DNA from: Xanthomonas albilineans
GTDB taxonomy: Bacteria; Pseudomonadota; Gammaproteobacteria; Xanthomonadales; Xanthomonadaceae
Reading direction: 5' to 3'
Assembly: GCF_002939705.1 (NCBI RefSeq)
Contig: NZ_MDCB01000017.1
Location: 1 to 57,483 of the forward strand
Length of the DNA: 57,483 bases
Made by a program: the position numbers and the translations under genes. The notes under the pieces were generated by a model. That model worked only from the letters and a program-made list of their open reading frames with translations, was not told where the DNA came from and made no database searches. Positions within the stretch are counted from its first letter, which is position 1, and every line of letters starts with the position of its first letter. This document shows, one piece after another, positions 29,772 to 38,987 of the stretch.

Positions 29772-31346
29772 TTGAACACCAACGCCCCTGCTTCCACCGA
29801 CGAGCTGCCCTTATCCGAGCGCCTGCGCATCACCCTGGAATTGCTCGACGCCATCGAGGCCGACCGCACTGTCCTCGATGCCCTGCCCGAAGCCGAGCGC
29901 GTGCGCCTGCATCAGGCGGTGGCCAAGGTTTTCCATCCCGAACCCAAGACACGGCGCAAGTTGCTCAAGCAACAGGCGCGCGAACGCCATCAGGAGAAAG
30001 TGCGCAAGGCCGAGGCGTTGCTGGAGCAGACCGGTATCCGCGCGTTGCGCCGCAAACCGGTGTTCAGTACGCCTAACTATTTTCCCCCGCAGTCGCCCAC
30101 TGCGCTGAGTTGCGTGCAGGCTGTTGCGCAAGAGCCTGCGCCGCAATCGCCCGAGTTGCGTCACTGCTATGTGTGCAAGCAGAAGTTCACCCAGCTGCAT
30201 CATTTCTACGACCAGATGTGTCCGCCCTGCGCCGAGATGAATTACCTCAAGCGCACCGAAACGGCAGATCTGCGCGGACGCGTGGCGCTGTTGACCGGTG
30301 GACGGGTCAAGATCGGTTATCAGGCTGGATTGAAACTGCTGCGTGCCGGTGCCGAGTTGATCGTGACCACACGCTTCCCGCGCGATTCGGCTGCGCGCTA
30401 TGCGCAAGAGCCGGATTTCGCCGATTGGGGGCATCGGCTGCAGGTGTTCGGCCTGGACCTGCGCCACACGCCCAGCGTTGAGGCGTTTTGTAGCCACTTG
30501 CTCGCCACCCGTGCGCGTCTGGATTTCATCATCAACAACGCGTGTCAGACCGTGCGTCGACCACCGCAGTTCTATGCGCACATGATGGCTGGCGAAACCG
30601 CCACGCTGCAAGAATTGCCCGAGCACGTGCGCCGGTTGGTCGGCAGTTACGAAGGGTTGCGCGGCCCGGAACTGCTGCCGGCGGTGTCGGCGACCACGCT
30701 GCAGACTAGTGCCGGGTATGGTCTCAGTGGTACAGATGGCTTGTTGCATGCAGCGGCGTTATCGCAGATGCCGCTGCTGGCCGACGATCTGCTCGGCCAA
30801 CAGCATGTGTTTCCGGAAGGGCGGCTAGACCAGGATCTGCAGCAGGTGGATCTGCGCGGGCGCAATTCCTGGCGTCTGCTCTTGGCTGAGGTGTCGTCGG
30901 TGGAACTGTTGGAGACACAGTTGGTCAACGCGATTGCGCCGTTCGTCATCAATGCGCGGCTCAAGCCGCTGTTGCTGCGCACGCCCGAGCGCGACAAGCA
31001 CATCGTCAACGTGTCGGCGATGGAAGGACAGTTCTATCGCAACTTCAAGACGACCCGGCATCCGCATACCAACATGGCCAAGGCCGCGTTGAACATGATG
31101 ACCCGCACGTCGGCGGCGGACTACCACAACGATGGCATCCACATGAATAGCGTGGACACTGGCTGGGTCACCGATGAGGATCCGGCGGAGATCGCTGCGC
31201 GCAAGGTGCACGAGGAACGCTTCCATCCGCCGCTGGACATCGTCGATGGTGCGGCGCGCATCGTCGATCCCATCATCCACGGCTTCAACACCGGTGAGCA
31301 CGTTTGGGGCCAGTTTCTCAAGGATTACGCGCCGACTGATTGGTAA
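29772..31346 (+). CDS. SDR family oxidoreductase with N-terminal zinc-ribbon-like region
   Basis: A 524-residue protein with two parts. The N-terminal 170 residues are charged helices (RLRITLELLDAIEADRTVLD), then a CYVC...CPPC pair near residues 133-155, which looks like a zinc ribbon. The C-terminal part is a short-chain dehydrogenase: LTGGRVKIGYQAGLKLL for nucleotide binding, LDFIINNACQTVRR for the NNAG motif, and INARLKPLLL. The usual YxxxK reads TNMAK; an off-position YRNFK lies upstream. The start is uncertain: TTG 29772 precedes the conserved MNTNAP-like region, but ATG 29715 is also in frame. Substrate unknown. Confidence 0.78.
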   Translation: MNTNAPASTDELPLSERLRITLELLDAIEADRTVLDALPEAERVRLHQAVAKVFHPEPKTRRKLLKQQARERHQEKVRKAEALLEQTGIRALRRKPVFSTPNYFPPQSPTALSCVQAVAQEPAPQSPELRHCYVCKQKFTQLHHFYDQMCPPCAEMNYLKRTETADLRGRVALLTGGRVKIGYQAGLKLLRAGAELIVTTRFPRDSAARYAQEPDFADWGHRLQVFGLDLRHTPSVEAFCSHLLATRARLDFIINNACQTVRRPPQFYAHMMAGETATLQELPEHVRRLVGSYEGLRGPELLPAVSATTLQTSAGYGLSGTDGLLHAAALSQMPLLADDLLGQQHVFPEGRLDQDLQQVDLRGRNSWRLLLAEVSSVELLETQLVNAIAPFVINARLKPLLLRTPERDKHIVNVSAMEGQFYRNFKTTRHPHTNMAKAALNMMTRTSAADYHNDGIHMNSVDTGWVTDEDPAEIAARKVHEERFHPPLDIVDGAARIVDPIIHGFNTGEHVWGQFLKDYAPTDW

Positions 31347-31683
31347 CGCGCCAGTTTGCCGATGACTTGAAGCGTTGCTTCCGCCTCGTGCAGGAAGCCG
31401 ATGATCTATTATTCGGAAAAGCGCTTCTTTAGGAATTGGATTCCAAATCCGGATGCTGCTCGGGACTCGGGGACGTCTGTCTGGCAACGGATGCTTGCAG
31501 GTTGCCGATCCCGATTTGCAGCATGTTAAGACTCAGAGATCAAATGACGCTACTGCTTTTGATTTCCCATGCAGCCACACGGCGTGATTGCAGGACGTTG
31601 TGCATGAAATTTGATTATAAGCCATCTATATTGATGCCGCCGGCCTGCGATCGGCTTGGCATATTGTTCGAATCCTTGCCTTA
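31347..31683. other. Intergenic, AT-rich, no gene seen
   Basis: About 340 bases lie between the SDR gene and the palindromic element. GC falls toward 31540-31680. GGAATTGGATTCC (31433-31445) is a small palindrome of unknown role. No open frame here has support. Confidence 0.5.
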
Positions 31684-31824
31684 GAGTAGACCGCAAAACT
31701 ACTGCGCAGCCGCCAAGCGGGCGCGGACGGTGCTCGGAATCCTCATGTACCACGCGTACACTGCGGTTCCTGCGCGCTGTCCGCACCCTAGTGGCGGCTG
31801 CTCACGACGTTTTGTTAGCCACTC
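31684..31824. mobile_element. Palindromic miniature element (copy B, full length)
   Basis: A 141-bp imperfect palindrome flanked by the direct repeat TTA (31681-31683 and 31825-31827). Outer ends are GAGTAGACCGCAAAAC and the inverse of GTTTTGTTAGCCACTC. Inner arms share GCAGCCGCC, GGGNGCGGAC and a GTACCACGCGTAC centre. It has no coding capacity. The right-hand TTA is also the TAA stop of the GH25 gene. The features fit a MITE-like sequence moved by a transposase with a TNA or TTA target. Confidence 0.7.
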
Positions 31825-32442
31825 TTAGAGTTGGACATGATCCAAATCTACGTCACCACTAATGCCAGGAACATTTCCTTTGCTGGTGTACTGCCAGATC
31901 GACCAGGTTTTACCAGCATCACTCCACACCTTCGGGATTCTAGGTTGATCGACATCCCAGCTGGCAACCCATAATGGATATTGACTAAAATCGTGCTTGT
32001 CTCCAGCCACATGTTCGTCCCAGAAGCGTGCTGCGCAATAAATCAGTGGTTTTTTGCCTCCAAGTATTGCCTCGTTTTCGAGTAGCTGAAGCAATGCATA
32101 AAGGTTGTCGGCCATCAATTCCGGCGTTGCATTTTCATTACCGGTGAGCTCCACATCTATCGCGAAATGTTCGCAAGATGCGTCGAAATCATTTTTGCTA
32201 AGTGTTGAAACGATATTGTCCCGTTGCTCTTCGGGGGTGCTACTCAATCCACGGAAGTAATGATAAGTCCCGAGCCGCAAATTTGCAGACAATGCATTGC
32301 CACGATAAAGCCCATAGTTTGGATCCTGATATGTTCCACCTTCTGTGGCTTTCATAAAAACATAATTTACATCCGCATCTGCAACTTTTTCAAAATCTAT
32401 ATTTCCATTTTTATGCGAAATATCAATGCCTTTGCTGTACAT
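31825..32442 (-). CDS. Glycoside hydrolase family 25 lysozyme (muramidase)
   Basis: A 205-residue GH25 enzyme cleaving the MurNAc-GlcNAc bond of peptidoglycan. Start at ATG 32440-32442 with AGAGGA eight bases upstream. Family marks are SKGIDISHKNG (first catalytic Asp), YVFMKATEGG, RLGTYHYFRG, FAIDVELTG (Asp-x-Glu pair) and PLWVASWD, ending in DVDLDHVQL. No signal peptide is visible. GC is markedly lower than in its neighbours, and it is flanked by a miniature element and an IS3 remnant, so acquisition from a phage or foreign source is likely. Confidence 0.9.
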   Translation of the reverse strand: MYSKGIDISHKNGNIDFEKVADADVNYVFMKATEGGTYQDPNYGLYRGNALSANLRLGTYHYFRGLSSTPEEQRDNIVSTLSKNDFDASCEHFAIDVELTGNENATPELMADNLYALLQLLENEAILGGKKPLIYCAARFWDEHVAGDKHDFSQYPLWVASWDVDQPRIPKVWSDAGKTWSIWQYTSKGNVPGISGDVDLDHVQL

Positions 32443-32643
32443 GTCAAATCCTCTTGATTTTATAAGCGGTTGGGTGATAAGCATAGCCCAGGAAATTTGA
32501 ATAGATGCCGACTAGGAAAATTTTTAAAATTCCAAGATAAACATCAAAATTAATTGGCGGAAAATCACTTTGAATTCACATTGCGATAACTTCGCTGGGG
32601 TGATCGAAGAGAATTTTTCCTCTATAACTTGCCAGTGAAGTGT

Positions 32644-33394
32644 TGAATCATCCATTTTTTCCTAGACATCGCATGATCATGGGGAGTGTTGAATTCGGAG
32701 CTGTCGCTGCGCAAGTTCGGTAAGTCGGGTGTCGTGCAGCGGTCTGAAGTCGGTCCAAGTGCCGAGGCTCTGCGTCTGAAGGCCGAGCTGCGCCGGGTCA
32801 CCGAGGAGCGCGACACACTAAAAAAGCCGCCGGCTACTTTGCCAAGGGGGAGCGGGAAAGTAAGCTTTCATGTACGCACATTGTCAGGAGTTCGGGCGAC
32901 TGAGGATGTGCCGGGTGCCACGGGTAAATTGGTCTGGCGACGACTCTTGGCTGCGCTCGCCGATGAGTGAGCGAACCAGGGAGGATGCGGCTGATTAAGC
33001 AGCAATGCTTGGCCAGCGGCAGTGCATACGGGCATTGCAAAGCGACCCAGGACTTGCGGGATCTGAACGAAAGCTACAGCCGCCTTGAGGACATCGTTTG
33101 GTGCGCGCGGAAGGCCTGCCTGCTCAGGCAGGCGACGGGGGCAAGCCACGTTTCCTGCGCAGAGCGACATGCGCGGTGGCGAGCAATCTACTCGAGCCGG
33201 TTTGAGGTGACCTGGCGGCGTAAGCCCAAGCTCGGTGCCTTGGTTCATTCGGACCAAGACTCGGTCTACACCCGCGATGACGAACAGAGCTTCCTGACGG
33301 CTCATAGTTCAAACGGCGACCTGTCGCCTTTAGAGTTCGAGCGGCGCTACGCACAACGACGGTTCTGAGTGCCTACAAAACCGCTGGACATTCA
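32644..33394 (+). mobile_element. Degenerate IS3-family insertion sequence
   Basis: The left end TGAATCATCCATTTTTTCCT followed by AGACATC and the right end (inverse reading TGAATGTCCAGCGGTTTTGT, then AGGCAC) form matching inverted ends. Transposase fragments of IS3 type lie between. The element is about 750 bp instead of about 1.2 kb, so a large part has been lost. Confidence 0.7.
32686..33368 (+). pseudogene. IS3-family transposase remnant (orfA/orfB fragments)
   Basis: OrfA-like sequence (ALRLKAELRRVTEERDTLKK, a leucine-zipper tail) runs into a frameshift near 32826. OrfB-like pieces follow in changing frames: LIKQQCLASGSAYGHCKATQ with DLRDLNE at about 32990-33070, and ALVHSDQDSVYTRDDEQSFL at about 33236-33300, part of the integrase core. 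The C-terminus is LSPLEFERRYAQRRF, ending at 33368. Much of the catalytic region is missing, so no active transposase can be made. Confidence 0.75.
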
Positions 33395-33418
33395 GATGGT
33401 GAAGCTCAGTTCTTCCAG

Positions 33419-33444
33419 CCATCGCCATCGCCATCGCCATCGCC
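33419..33444. repeat. CCATCG short tandem repeat
   Basis: The hexamer CCATCG is repeated about four times in a row between the IS3 remnant and ilvD. It is outside any supported gene. Length change would be expected from slippage; no function is evident. Confidence 0.6.
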
Positions 33445-33683
33445 CTGCGCTCGCTGAGTCCTTTCGTCTTCCGTAGCACGCGCCTGCTCGTGCCGGGCGG
33501 CGCTCCCATCGTTTTTCCCAGATGAAGATCTGGCAAGAGCAGCTACTGGGGATCGCATGATAACGTGGCAATAGCCGCGTATCCTGCGCGGATGGCGGTG
33601 GCGGTGAATGCCTCCTTTAAACATCCGCCGTGCCGACCGTTTCCGCCAGTATTTGGCCCACCTTCGATCACACAACACCCGCC

Positions 33684-35522
33684 ATGCCCGACTATCGCTC
33701 CAAGACTTCCACCCACGGCCGCAACATGGCCGGCGCCCGCGCGCTGTGGCGCGCCACCGGCATGCAGGACGCCGACTTCCACAAGCCGATCATCGCCATC
33801 GCCAATTCCTTCACCCAGTTCGTGCCGGGCCACGTACACCTGAAGGATCTCGGCCAGTTGGTTGCGCGTGAGATCGAGCGCGTCGGCGGCGTGGCCAAGG
33901 AATTCGACACCATTGCCGTGGACGACGGCATCGCTATGGGCCACGACGGCATGCTGTATTCGCTGCCCAGCCGCGAGATCATCGCCGACTCGGTGGAGTA
34001 CATGGTCAATGCGCATTGTGCCGACGCACTGGTGTGCATCTCCAACTGCGACAAGATCACGCCCGGCATGTTGATGGCCGCGCTACGCCTCAATATCCCC
34101 ACCGTGTTCGTTTCCGGCGGGCCGATGGAAGCGGGCAAGACCAAACTCGCCGATCACAACCTGGACTTGATCGATGCGATGGTGATCGCCGCCGATCCCA
34201 ATGCATCGGACGAAAAAGTCGCCGCCTTCGAACGCAGCGCCTGCCCCACCTGCGGCTCGTGCTCGGGGATGTTCACCGCCAACTCGATGAACTGCCTCAC
34301 CGAAGCGCTCGGCCTGGCCCTGCCCGGCAATGGCACCGTGGTTGCCACCCATGCCGATCGCGAGCAGTTGTTCCTCAAGGCCGGACGCACCGCCGTCGAA
34401 TTGTGTCACCGCTGGTACGGTGCCGAAGATCCGACCGCCTTGCCACGCGGCATCGCCACCTTCAAAGCCTTCGAAAATGCGATGACCCTGGATATCGCCA
34501 TGGGCGGTTCCACCAACACCATCTTGCACCTGCTCGCCGCCGCGCAGGAAGCCGAGGTGCCATTCACCCTGTACGACATCGATCGTCTGTCGCGGCGCGT
34601 GCCGCAGCTGTGCAAGGTCGCGCCGAACACGCCGAAGTACCACATCGAGGACGTGCATCGCGCCGGCGGCATCGTCGCCATCCTCGGCGAACTGGCGCGC
34701 GGCGGCTTGCTGCACACCGATCAACCCACCGTGCACAGCCGCAGCCTGGCCGACGCCATCGCCCAGTGGGATGTCACGCAAAACAACGACGACGCCGTGC
34801 ACACGTTCTACAAGGCCGGTCCGGCAGGTATTCCCACCCAGGTTGCCTTCAGTCAGGCCACTCGCTGGCCGAGCCTGGACACTGACCGCACCGCCGGCTG
34901 TATCCGCGAGGTGGCACAAGCCTACTCGCAGGAAGGCGGCCTGGCGGTGCTGTACGGCAATATCGCCCGCGACGGCTGCGTGGTGAAGACCGCTGGCGTG
35001 GATGAATCGATCCACGTGTTCGAAGGCAATGCCAAGGTCTTCGAGAGCCAGGACGCAGCGGTCAAGGGCATCCTCGCCGACGACGTGCAGGCCGGCGACG
35101 TGGTGGTGATCCGCTACGAAGGCCCCAAAGGCGGCCCGGGCATGCAGGAGATGCTGTATCCCACCTCTTATTTGAAGTCCAAAGGCTTGGGCAAACAATG
35201 CGCCTTGCTCACCGACGGCCGCTTCTCCGGCGGCACCTCTGGTCTATCCATTGGCCACGCCTCACCCGAAGCCGCGGCCGGCGGCGCCATCGGCCTGGTC
35301 CGCGACGGCGACAGGATCCTCATCGACATCCCCAAGCGCCGCATCGACCTGCTGGTCTCCGACGAGGTACTGGCTGCCCGCCGCGTCGATCAGGATGCCC
35401 GTGGCTGGAAACCGGCCGAATCGCGTCCGCGCAAGGTCAGCACCGCGCTGAAGGCGTATGCGCTCCTGGCCACCAGTGCGGACAAGGGTGCGGTGCGGGA
35501 TCGGGCGATGCTGGAGGGGTGA
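33684..35522 (+). CDS. ilvD: Dihydroxy-acid dehydratase
   Basis: A 612-residue iron-sulfur enzyme that dehydrates 2,3-dihydroxy acids to 2-keto acids in isoleucine and valine synthesis. The start at ATG 33684 gives [20 protein letters not shown]. Cluster cysteines are Cys122 in [11 protein letters not shown] and the set in [11 protein letters not shown] (187, 190, 193). [12 protein letters not shown] and [21 protein letters not shown] are the family signatures near the Mg site. Length and motifs match E. coli IlvD. It stands alone, so the ilv genes are not clustered here. Confidence 0.97.
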   Translation: MPDYRSKTSTHGRNMAGARALWRATGMQDADFHKPIIAIANSFTQFVPGHVHLKDLGQLVAREIERVGGVAKEFDTIAVDDGIAMGHDGMLYSLPSREIIADSVEYMVNAHCADALVCISNCDKITPGMLMAALRLNIPTVFVSGGPMEAGKTKLADHNLDLIDAMVIAADPNASDEKVAAFERSACPTCGSCSGMFTANSMNCLTEALGLALPGNGTVVATHADREQLFLKAGRTAVELCHRWYGAEDPTALPRGIATFKAFENAMTLDIAMGGSTNTILHLLAAAQEAEVPFTLYDIDRLSRRVPQLCKVAPNTPKYHIEDVHRAGGIVAILGELARGGLLHTDQPTVHSRSLADAIAQWDVTQNNDDAVHTFYKAGPAGIPTQVAFSQATRWPSLDTDRTAGCIREVAQAYSQEGGLAVLYGNIARDGCVVKTAGVDESIHVFEGNAKVFESQDAAVKGILADDVQAGDVVVIRYEGPKGGPGMQEMLYPTSYLKSKGLGKQCALLTDGRFSGGTSGLSIGHASPEAAAGGAIGLVRDGDRILIDIPKRRIDLLVSDEVLAARRVDQDARGWKPAESRPRKVSTALKAYALLATSADKGAVRDRAMLEG

Positions 35523-35927
35523 AGCGGCGAGGCCATCGGATCGGGAAAATGCATGCGACACGTTTTCTCGGTGCCGACATCCCAGCAGCCCGAGTCGCAG
35601 TCGGGCGCAGCGTGCTGGATGGATGATCTTGGTATTGCCTCGCAAGATTGAGTGTCGGCAGGACACGGTGTGTTTGGCGGCTGTCGTACCGCATGCACCA
35701 CGCCCGGACTTATCCTGGCCGAGCGCGTCGTGGACATCGAGCACAGCGCTGTCCACGACCACACGCGATGCAGGAGCGCGATACGCTCTGCACAAGTGGA
35801 CGAGCATCGCTTTCGATCCGCAACGAAAGTTCCGGTACCAAGCCGCGCAGGCCATCTTCGCCCACCGTCCACCGACATGGCGTTACTGTTTCCATCACGA
35901 TCAACTTCGATCTGCATCTGCACCCAT
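35523..35927. other. Intergenic region, no supported gene
   Basis: About 400 bases between ilvD and the PerM-like gene. Several open frames cross it on both strands, but none has a recognisable motif, a good start or consistent codon use. The promoter of the next gene probably lies in its last 100 bases. Confidence 0.5.
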
Positions 35928-36989
35928 ATGAAAACCACGGCCCCCAGCATCGCCTCTCCTCTACGGCCATTCGTGGCACGTGTCCTGGTCGTCATGGCGC
36001 TCGGCGGGCTCGCGCTGCTCGCCTGGCAATTGTCCGAACTGCTGCTGATCGTGTTCGGCGCCATCGTGGTCGGTGTGCTGTTGCACGGCCTAGCGTCTGT
36101 ACTGTGCAAACGGCTGCCGGTCCCGGAGTGGGCGGCGCTGGCGCTGGTGATCTTGTCGTTGTTGTTGGCGCTGTCGGCGATCGTGCTGCTGTTCGGCTCC
36201 GAAGTCGCCGCGCAGATCGACGCCTTCCGCACCACCCTGCCGGCAGCCTGGAACAAGTTCCATGCCTGGTTGCAATCCGGCCCGCTGGGGCCGCAGATCG
36301 ATCGTATCCCCGAACAATTACGCAATGGCGCGTCAACCGTCGCCGCGCATGCCGGCGCCATCGTGATGTCCGCTGGCGGCGGCGTCACCAACGCGGTGCT
36401 GATGACGGTCGGCGGCATCTATCTGGCAGCGCAACCGCGGCTGTATCGGCAAGGGTTGCTGCGGCTGCTGCCGCGCGACCAGCGCGGTGTCGCCGATGCG
36501 GCCCTGGGTGCCAGCGGCCAGGCCCTGCGCGCCTGGCTGGCGGGTCAATTGCTGGCGATGGCGGTGATCGGCACTTTGACCGGGGTGGGCTTGTGGCTGC
36601 TGCACGTACCAGTGGCACTGGGGATTGGCTTGTTGACCGCGTTGCTGGACTTCATTCCGATCGTCGGTCCAATCGCGGCTGCGGTCCCGGCGATCCTGCT
36701 GGGCTTCACCGTCAGTCCGCAGGTGGCGCTGGGCGCGTTGCTGCTGTTCGTGGTGTTGCAGCAACTGGAGGGGCATCTGCTGCAACCGCTGATCCAGGCA
36801 CGCGCGGTGGATCTTCCGCCGGCGCTGCTGCTGTTCTCGTTGTTCGGGATCGGCATGCTGCTCGGGCCGATGGGCGTGGTCCTGGCAGCGCCCCTCACCG
36901 TCGTGATCTTCGTGCTGATCAAGCGCCTGTACGTCCAGCATGCGCTGGGCGATGCCGAGGAAGCCGAGTCCGCCGCGACGACGGTGTGA
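35928..36989 (+). CDS. AI-2E/PerM family membrane transporter
   Basis: A 353-residue inner-membrane protein starting at ATG 35928 (MKTTAPSIASPLRPFV). About seven or eight helices are seen, with LIVFGAIVVGVLLHGLASVL near the N-terminus, ALGIGLLTALLDFIPIVGPI and the family motif QQLEGHLLQPLIQARAVDLP, then GMLLGPMGVVLAAPLTVVIF. The family includes E. coli TqsA/PerM and Na+/H+ antiporter-like members. Specific cargo is not visible. It is a single gene between ilvD and the phosphatase. Confidence 0.9.
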   Translation: MKTTAPSIASPLRPFVARVLVVMALGGLALLAWQLSELLLIVFGAIVVGVLLHGLASVLCKRLPVPEWAALALVILSLLLALSAIVLLFGSEVAAQIDAFRTTLPAAWNKFHAWLQSGPLGPQIDRIPEQLRNGASTVAAHAGAIVMSAGGGVTNAVLMTVGGIYLAAQPRLYRQGLLRLLPRDQRGVADAALGASGQALRAWLAGQLLAMAVIGTLTGVGLWLLHVPVALGIGLLTALLDFIPIVGPIAAAVPAILLGFTVSPQVALGALLLFVVLQQLEGHLLQPLIQARAVDLPPALLLFSLFGIGMLLGPMGVVLAAPLTVVIFVLIKRLYVQHALGDAEEAESAATTV

Positions 36990-37164
36990 TCCGGGCGACG
37001 GATAGCCGGTGGCCCGTCGCGCGGCTGAACCCGCACGATGGCGCATCCCCACTGGCCTGCGAGACGGACACTGAATGCGTCATACATATCCCGCTTCACG
37101 GGCTTCCGCTTGTCATTCACCCAGCCCACACTGGTGGCTGTCCTTTTCCGCCCTTTATGACATC

Positions 37165-38865
37165 GTGAAGAAATCGCCTCAGGACCCAACGTCCACACCC
37201 ACCGACCCTACTCCCGAGAACCCGCAACGCCGGCGCCTGCTCGGCGGCATGGCCTTGGCCGGCGGCGCGTTGGCGATCGGCCCGGCCCAGGCGCGCACCG
37301 ACACCGCGCAGCACACGCCCAAGCGTGCGTTGTCGGCCACCGCGGTGGATCGGCAGTTGCAGGAGAAGATCCAGCATGTCGTGGTGATCTACGCCGAGAA
37401 CCGCAGCTTCAACAACTTGTTCCCGGACTTTCCAGGACTGCAACACCCGCTGTCGCAGGTGACGCCAGCGCAGGCGCGGCAGGTCGATCGCGATGGCAAT
37501 GTCCTCGACATCCTGCCGCCGATCTGGGGCGGGCTGGCGCCGAACGAACAGGTGGTGGAGCACCGCCGCTACAAGATCGGCGAGGACGCGATCGGGCCGT
37601 TGCCCAACGCGCCCTACCCACTGCGCACGGCCGACGGCAAGCCGTTGCCACACGGCGTGGTGACCCGCGATCTGGTCCACCGTTTCTACGAGAACCAGAT
37701 GCAGATCAATGGCGGCCGTAACGACCGCTTCGCGGCCTGGAGCGATGCCGGCGGTTTGGTGATGGGCCACTATGGCGATGCGCCGGCGACCTTGCGGCTG
37801 TGGAGCCTGGCGCGCGAGTACACGCTGTGCGACAACTTCTTCATGGGTGCGTTCGGCGGTTCGTTCCTCAATCACCAATACCTAGTGGCCGCACAGGCGC
37901 CGTACTACCCGAACGCCGACAATAGCCCGGCGCGGCTGCAAATCAGCAAACTGGCCAGCGACCGGCCCGACGAAATCCATCTGGCGGAGCAGGAAGATTC
38001 GCCCGCTTCCGCCCTCAACGGCAAACCGCGCTTCGTGCGCAGTGGCGCGTTGACCCCGGACTTCTGGGCGATCAACACCATGAGTCCGCCGTTCCAGCCC
38101 AGCACCAGCCAGGATCCGACGCGCCGGGATTACGCCGCAGCGGACAGCCCCAACACCTTGCCGCCGCAGACCCATCGCCACATCGGCGACGCGCTCGACG
38201 CCAAGGGCGTGGAGTGGGCGTGGTACGCCGGCGGCTGGGGCCTGGCAGTGCAAGGCAAGGGCGACACCGGCGACACCAGCGAGTTCCCGACCAGCCCTAA
38301 TTTCCAGATCCACCACCAGCCGTTCAACTACTTTGCCAATCTCGCCCCCGGCACGCCTGCGCGTGCGCAGCGCCTACGCGACGGCGGGCTGGGCGACAGC
38401 GCTCCGGATAACCGCTTCCTCGCCGACGTACAGGCCGGCACCCTGCCACCGGTCACGTTCTACAAGCCGCAGGGCAACCTCAACATGCACGCTGGCTATT
38501 CGGACGTGGCCGCGGGTGATCGCCACATCGCGATGGTGATCGACGCCCTGCGCAAAAGTCCGCTGTGGGAGAAGACCGCCGTCTTCATCACCTTCGACGA
38601 GAACGGCGGCTGGTGGGACCACGTGGCACCACCGAAAGCCGACCGCTGGGGTCCTGGCTCGCGCATCCCGGCACTGGTGGTCTCGCCTTACGCCAAGCGT
38701 GGTCATGTCGATCACACCGTGTACGACACCGGCTCGATTCTGCGTTTCATCACCCGCCGTTTCGGGCTGGAGAAGCTACCTGGTCTGGCCGAGCGGGAAC
38801 GCACGATGCATGCTGCCAGTGGCGTGGTCCCGGGCGATCTGACCGCTGCGCTGGACCTCGGCTAA
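37165..38865 (+). CDS. Tat-exported acid phosphatase / phospholipase C family enzyme
   Basis: A roughly 566-residue phosphoesterase of the AcpA/phospholipase C type. A twin-arginine signal (QRRRLLGGMALAGGALAIG) lies near the N-terminus. The nucleophile region reads VVIYAENRSFNNLFPDFPG (ENRSF), and metal-binding residues are in FITFDENGGWWDHVAPP and SRIPALVVSPYAKRGHVDHT. It would remove phosphate from phosphoesters or lipid head groups in the periplasm. Start is uncertain: GTG 37165 comes just before the basic signal, while ATG 37075 adds 30 residues that look non-coding. It is convergent with the MFS carrier gene. Confidence 0.87.
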   Translation: MKKSPQDPTSTPTDPTPENPQRRRLLGGMALAGGALAIGPAQARTDTAQHTPKRALSATAVDRQLQEKIQHVVVIYAENRSFNNLFPDFPGLQHPLSQVTPAQARQVDRDGNVLDILPPIWGGLAPNEQVVEHRRYKIGEDAIGPLPNAPYPLRTADGKPLPHGVVTRDLVHRFYENQMQINGGRNDRFAAWSDAGGLVMGHYGDAPATLRLWSLAREYTLCDNFFMGAFGGSFLNHQYLVAAQAPYYPNADNSPARLQISKLASDRPDEIHLAEQEDSPASALNGKPRFVRSGALTPDFWAINTMSPPFQPSTSQDPTRRDYAAADSPNTLPPQTHRHIGDALDAKGVEWAWYAGGWGLAVQGKGDTGDTSEFPTSPNFQIHHQPFNYFANLAPGTPARAQRLRDGGLGDSAPDNRFLADVQAGTLPPVTFYKPQGNLNMHAGYSDVAAGDRHIAMVIDALRKSPLWEKTAVFITFDENGGWWDHVAPPKADRWGPGSRIPALVVSPYAKRGHVDHTVYDTGSILRFITRRFGLEKLPGLAERERTMHAASGVVPGDLTAALDLG

Positions 38866-38889
38866 GCCAGCCGAGGCCAAGTTGCACGC

Positions 38890-38922
38890 AGCATGCACGC
38901 CGTTGCGAGCGTGCTGCATGCT
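38890..38922. terminator. Candidate bidirectional hairpin
   Basis: AGCATGCA (38890-38897) and TGCATGCT (38915-38922) form a perfect 8-bp stem between the convergent phosphatase and MFS genes. The loop is long and no T-run follows, so it is weak evidence. Confidence 0.35.
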
Positions 38923-38987
38923 CCGCATCGCATCGGCACCACCGCATTGCTCGCGCTATGCGGCAGTGGCGTGCTGGCAGCACACGC

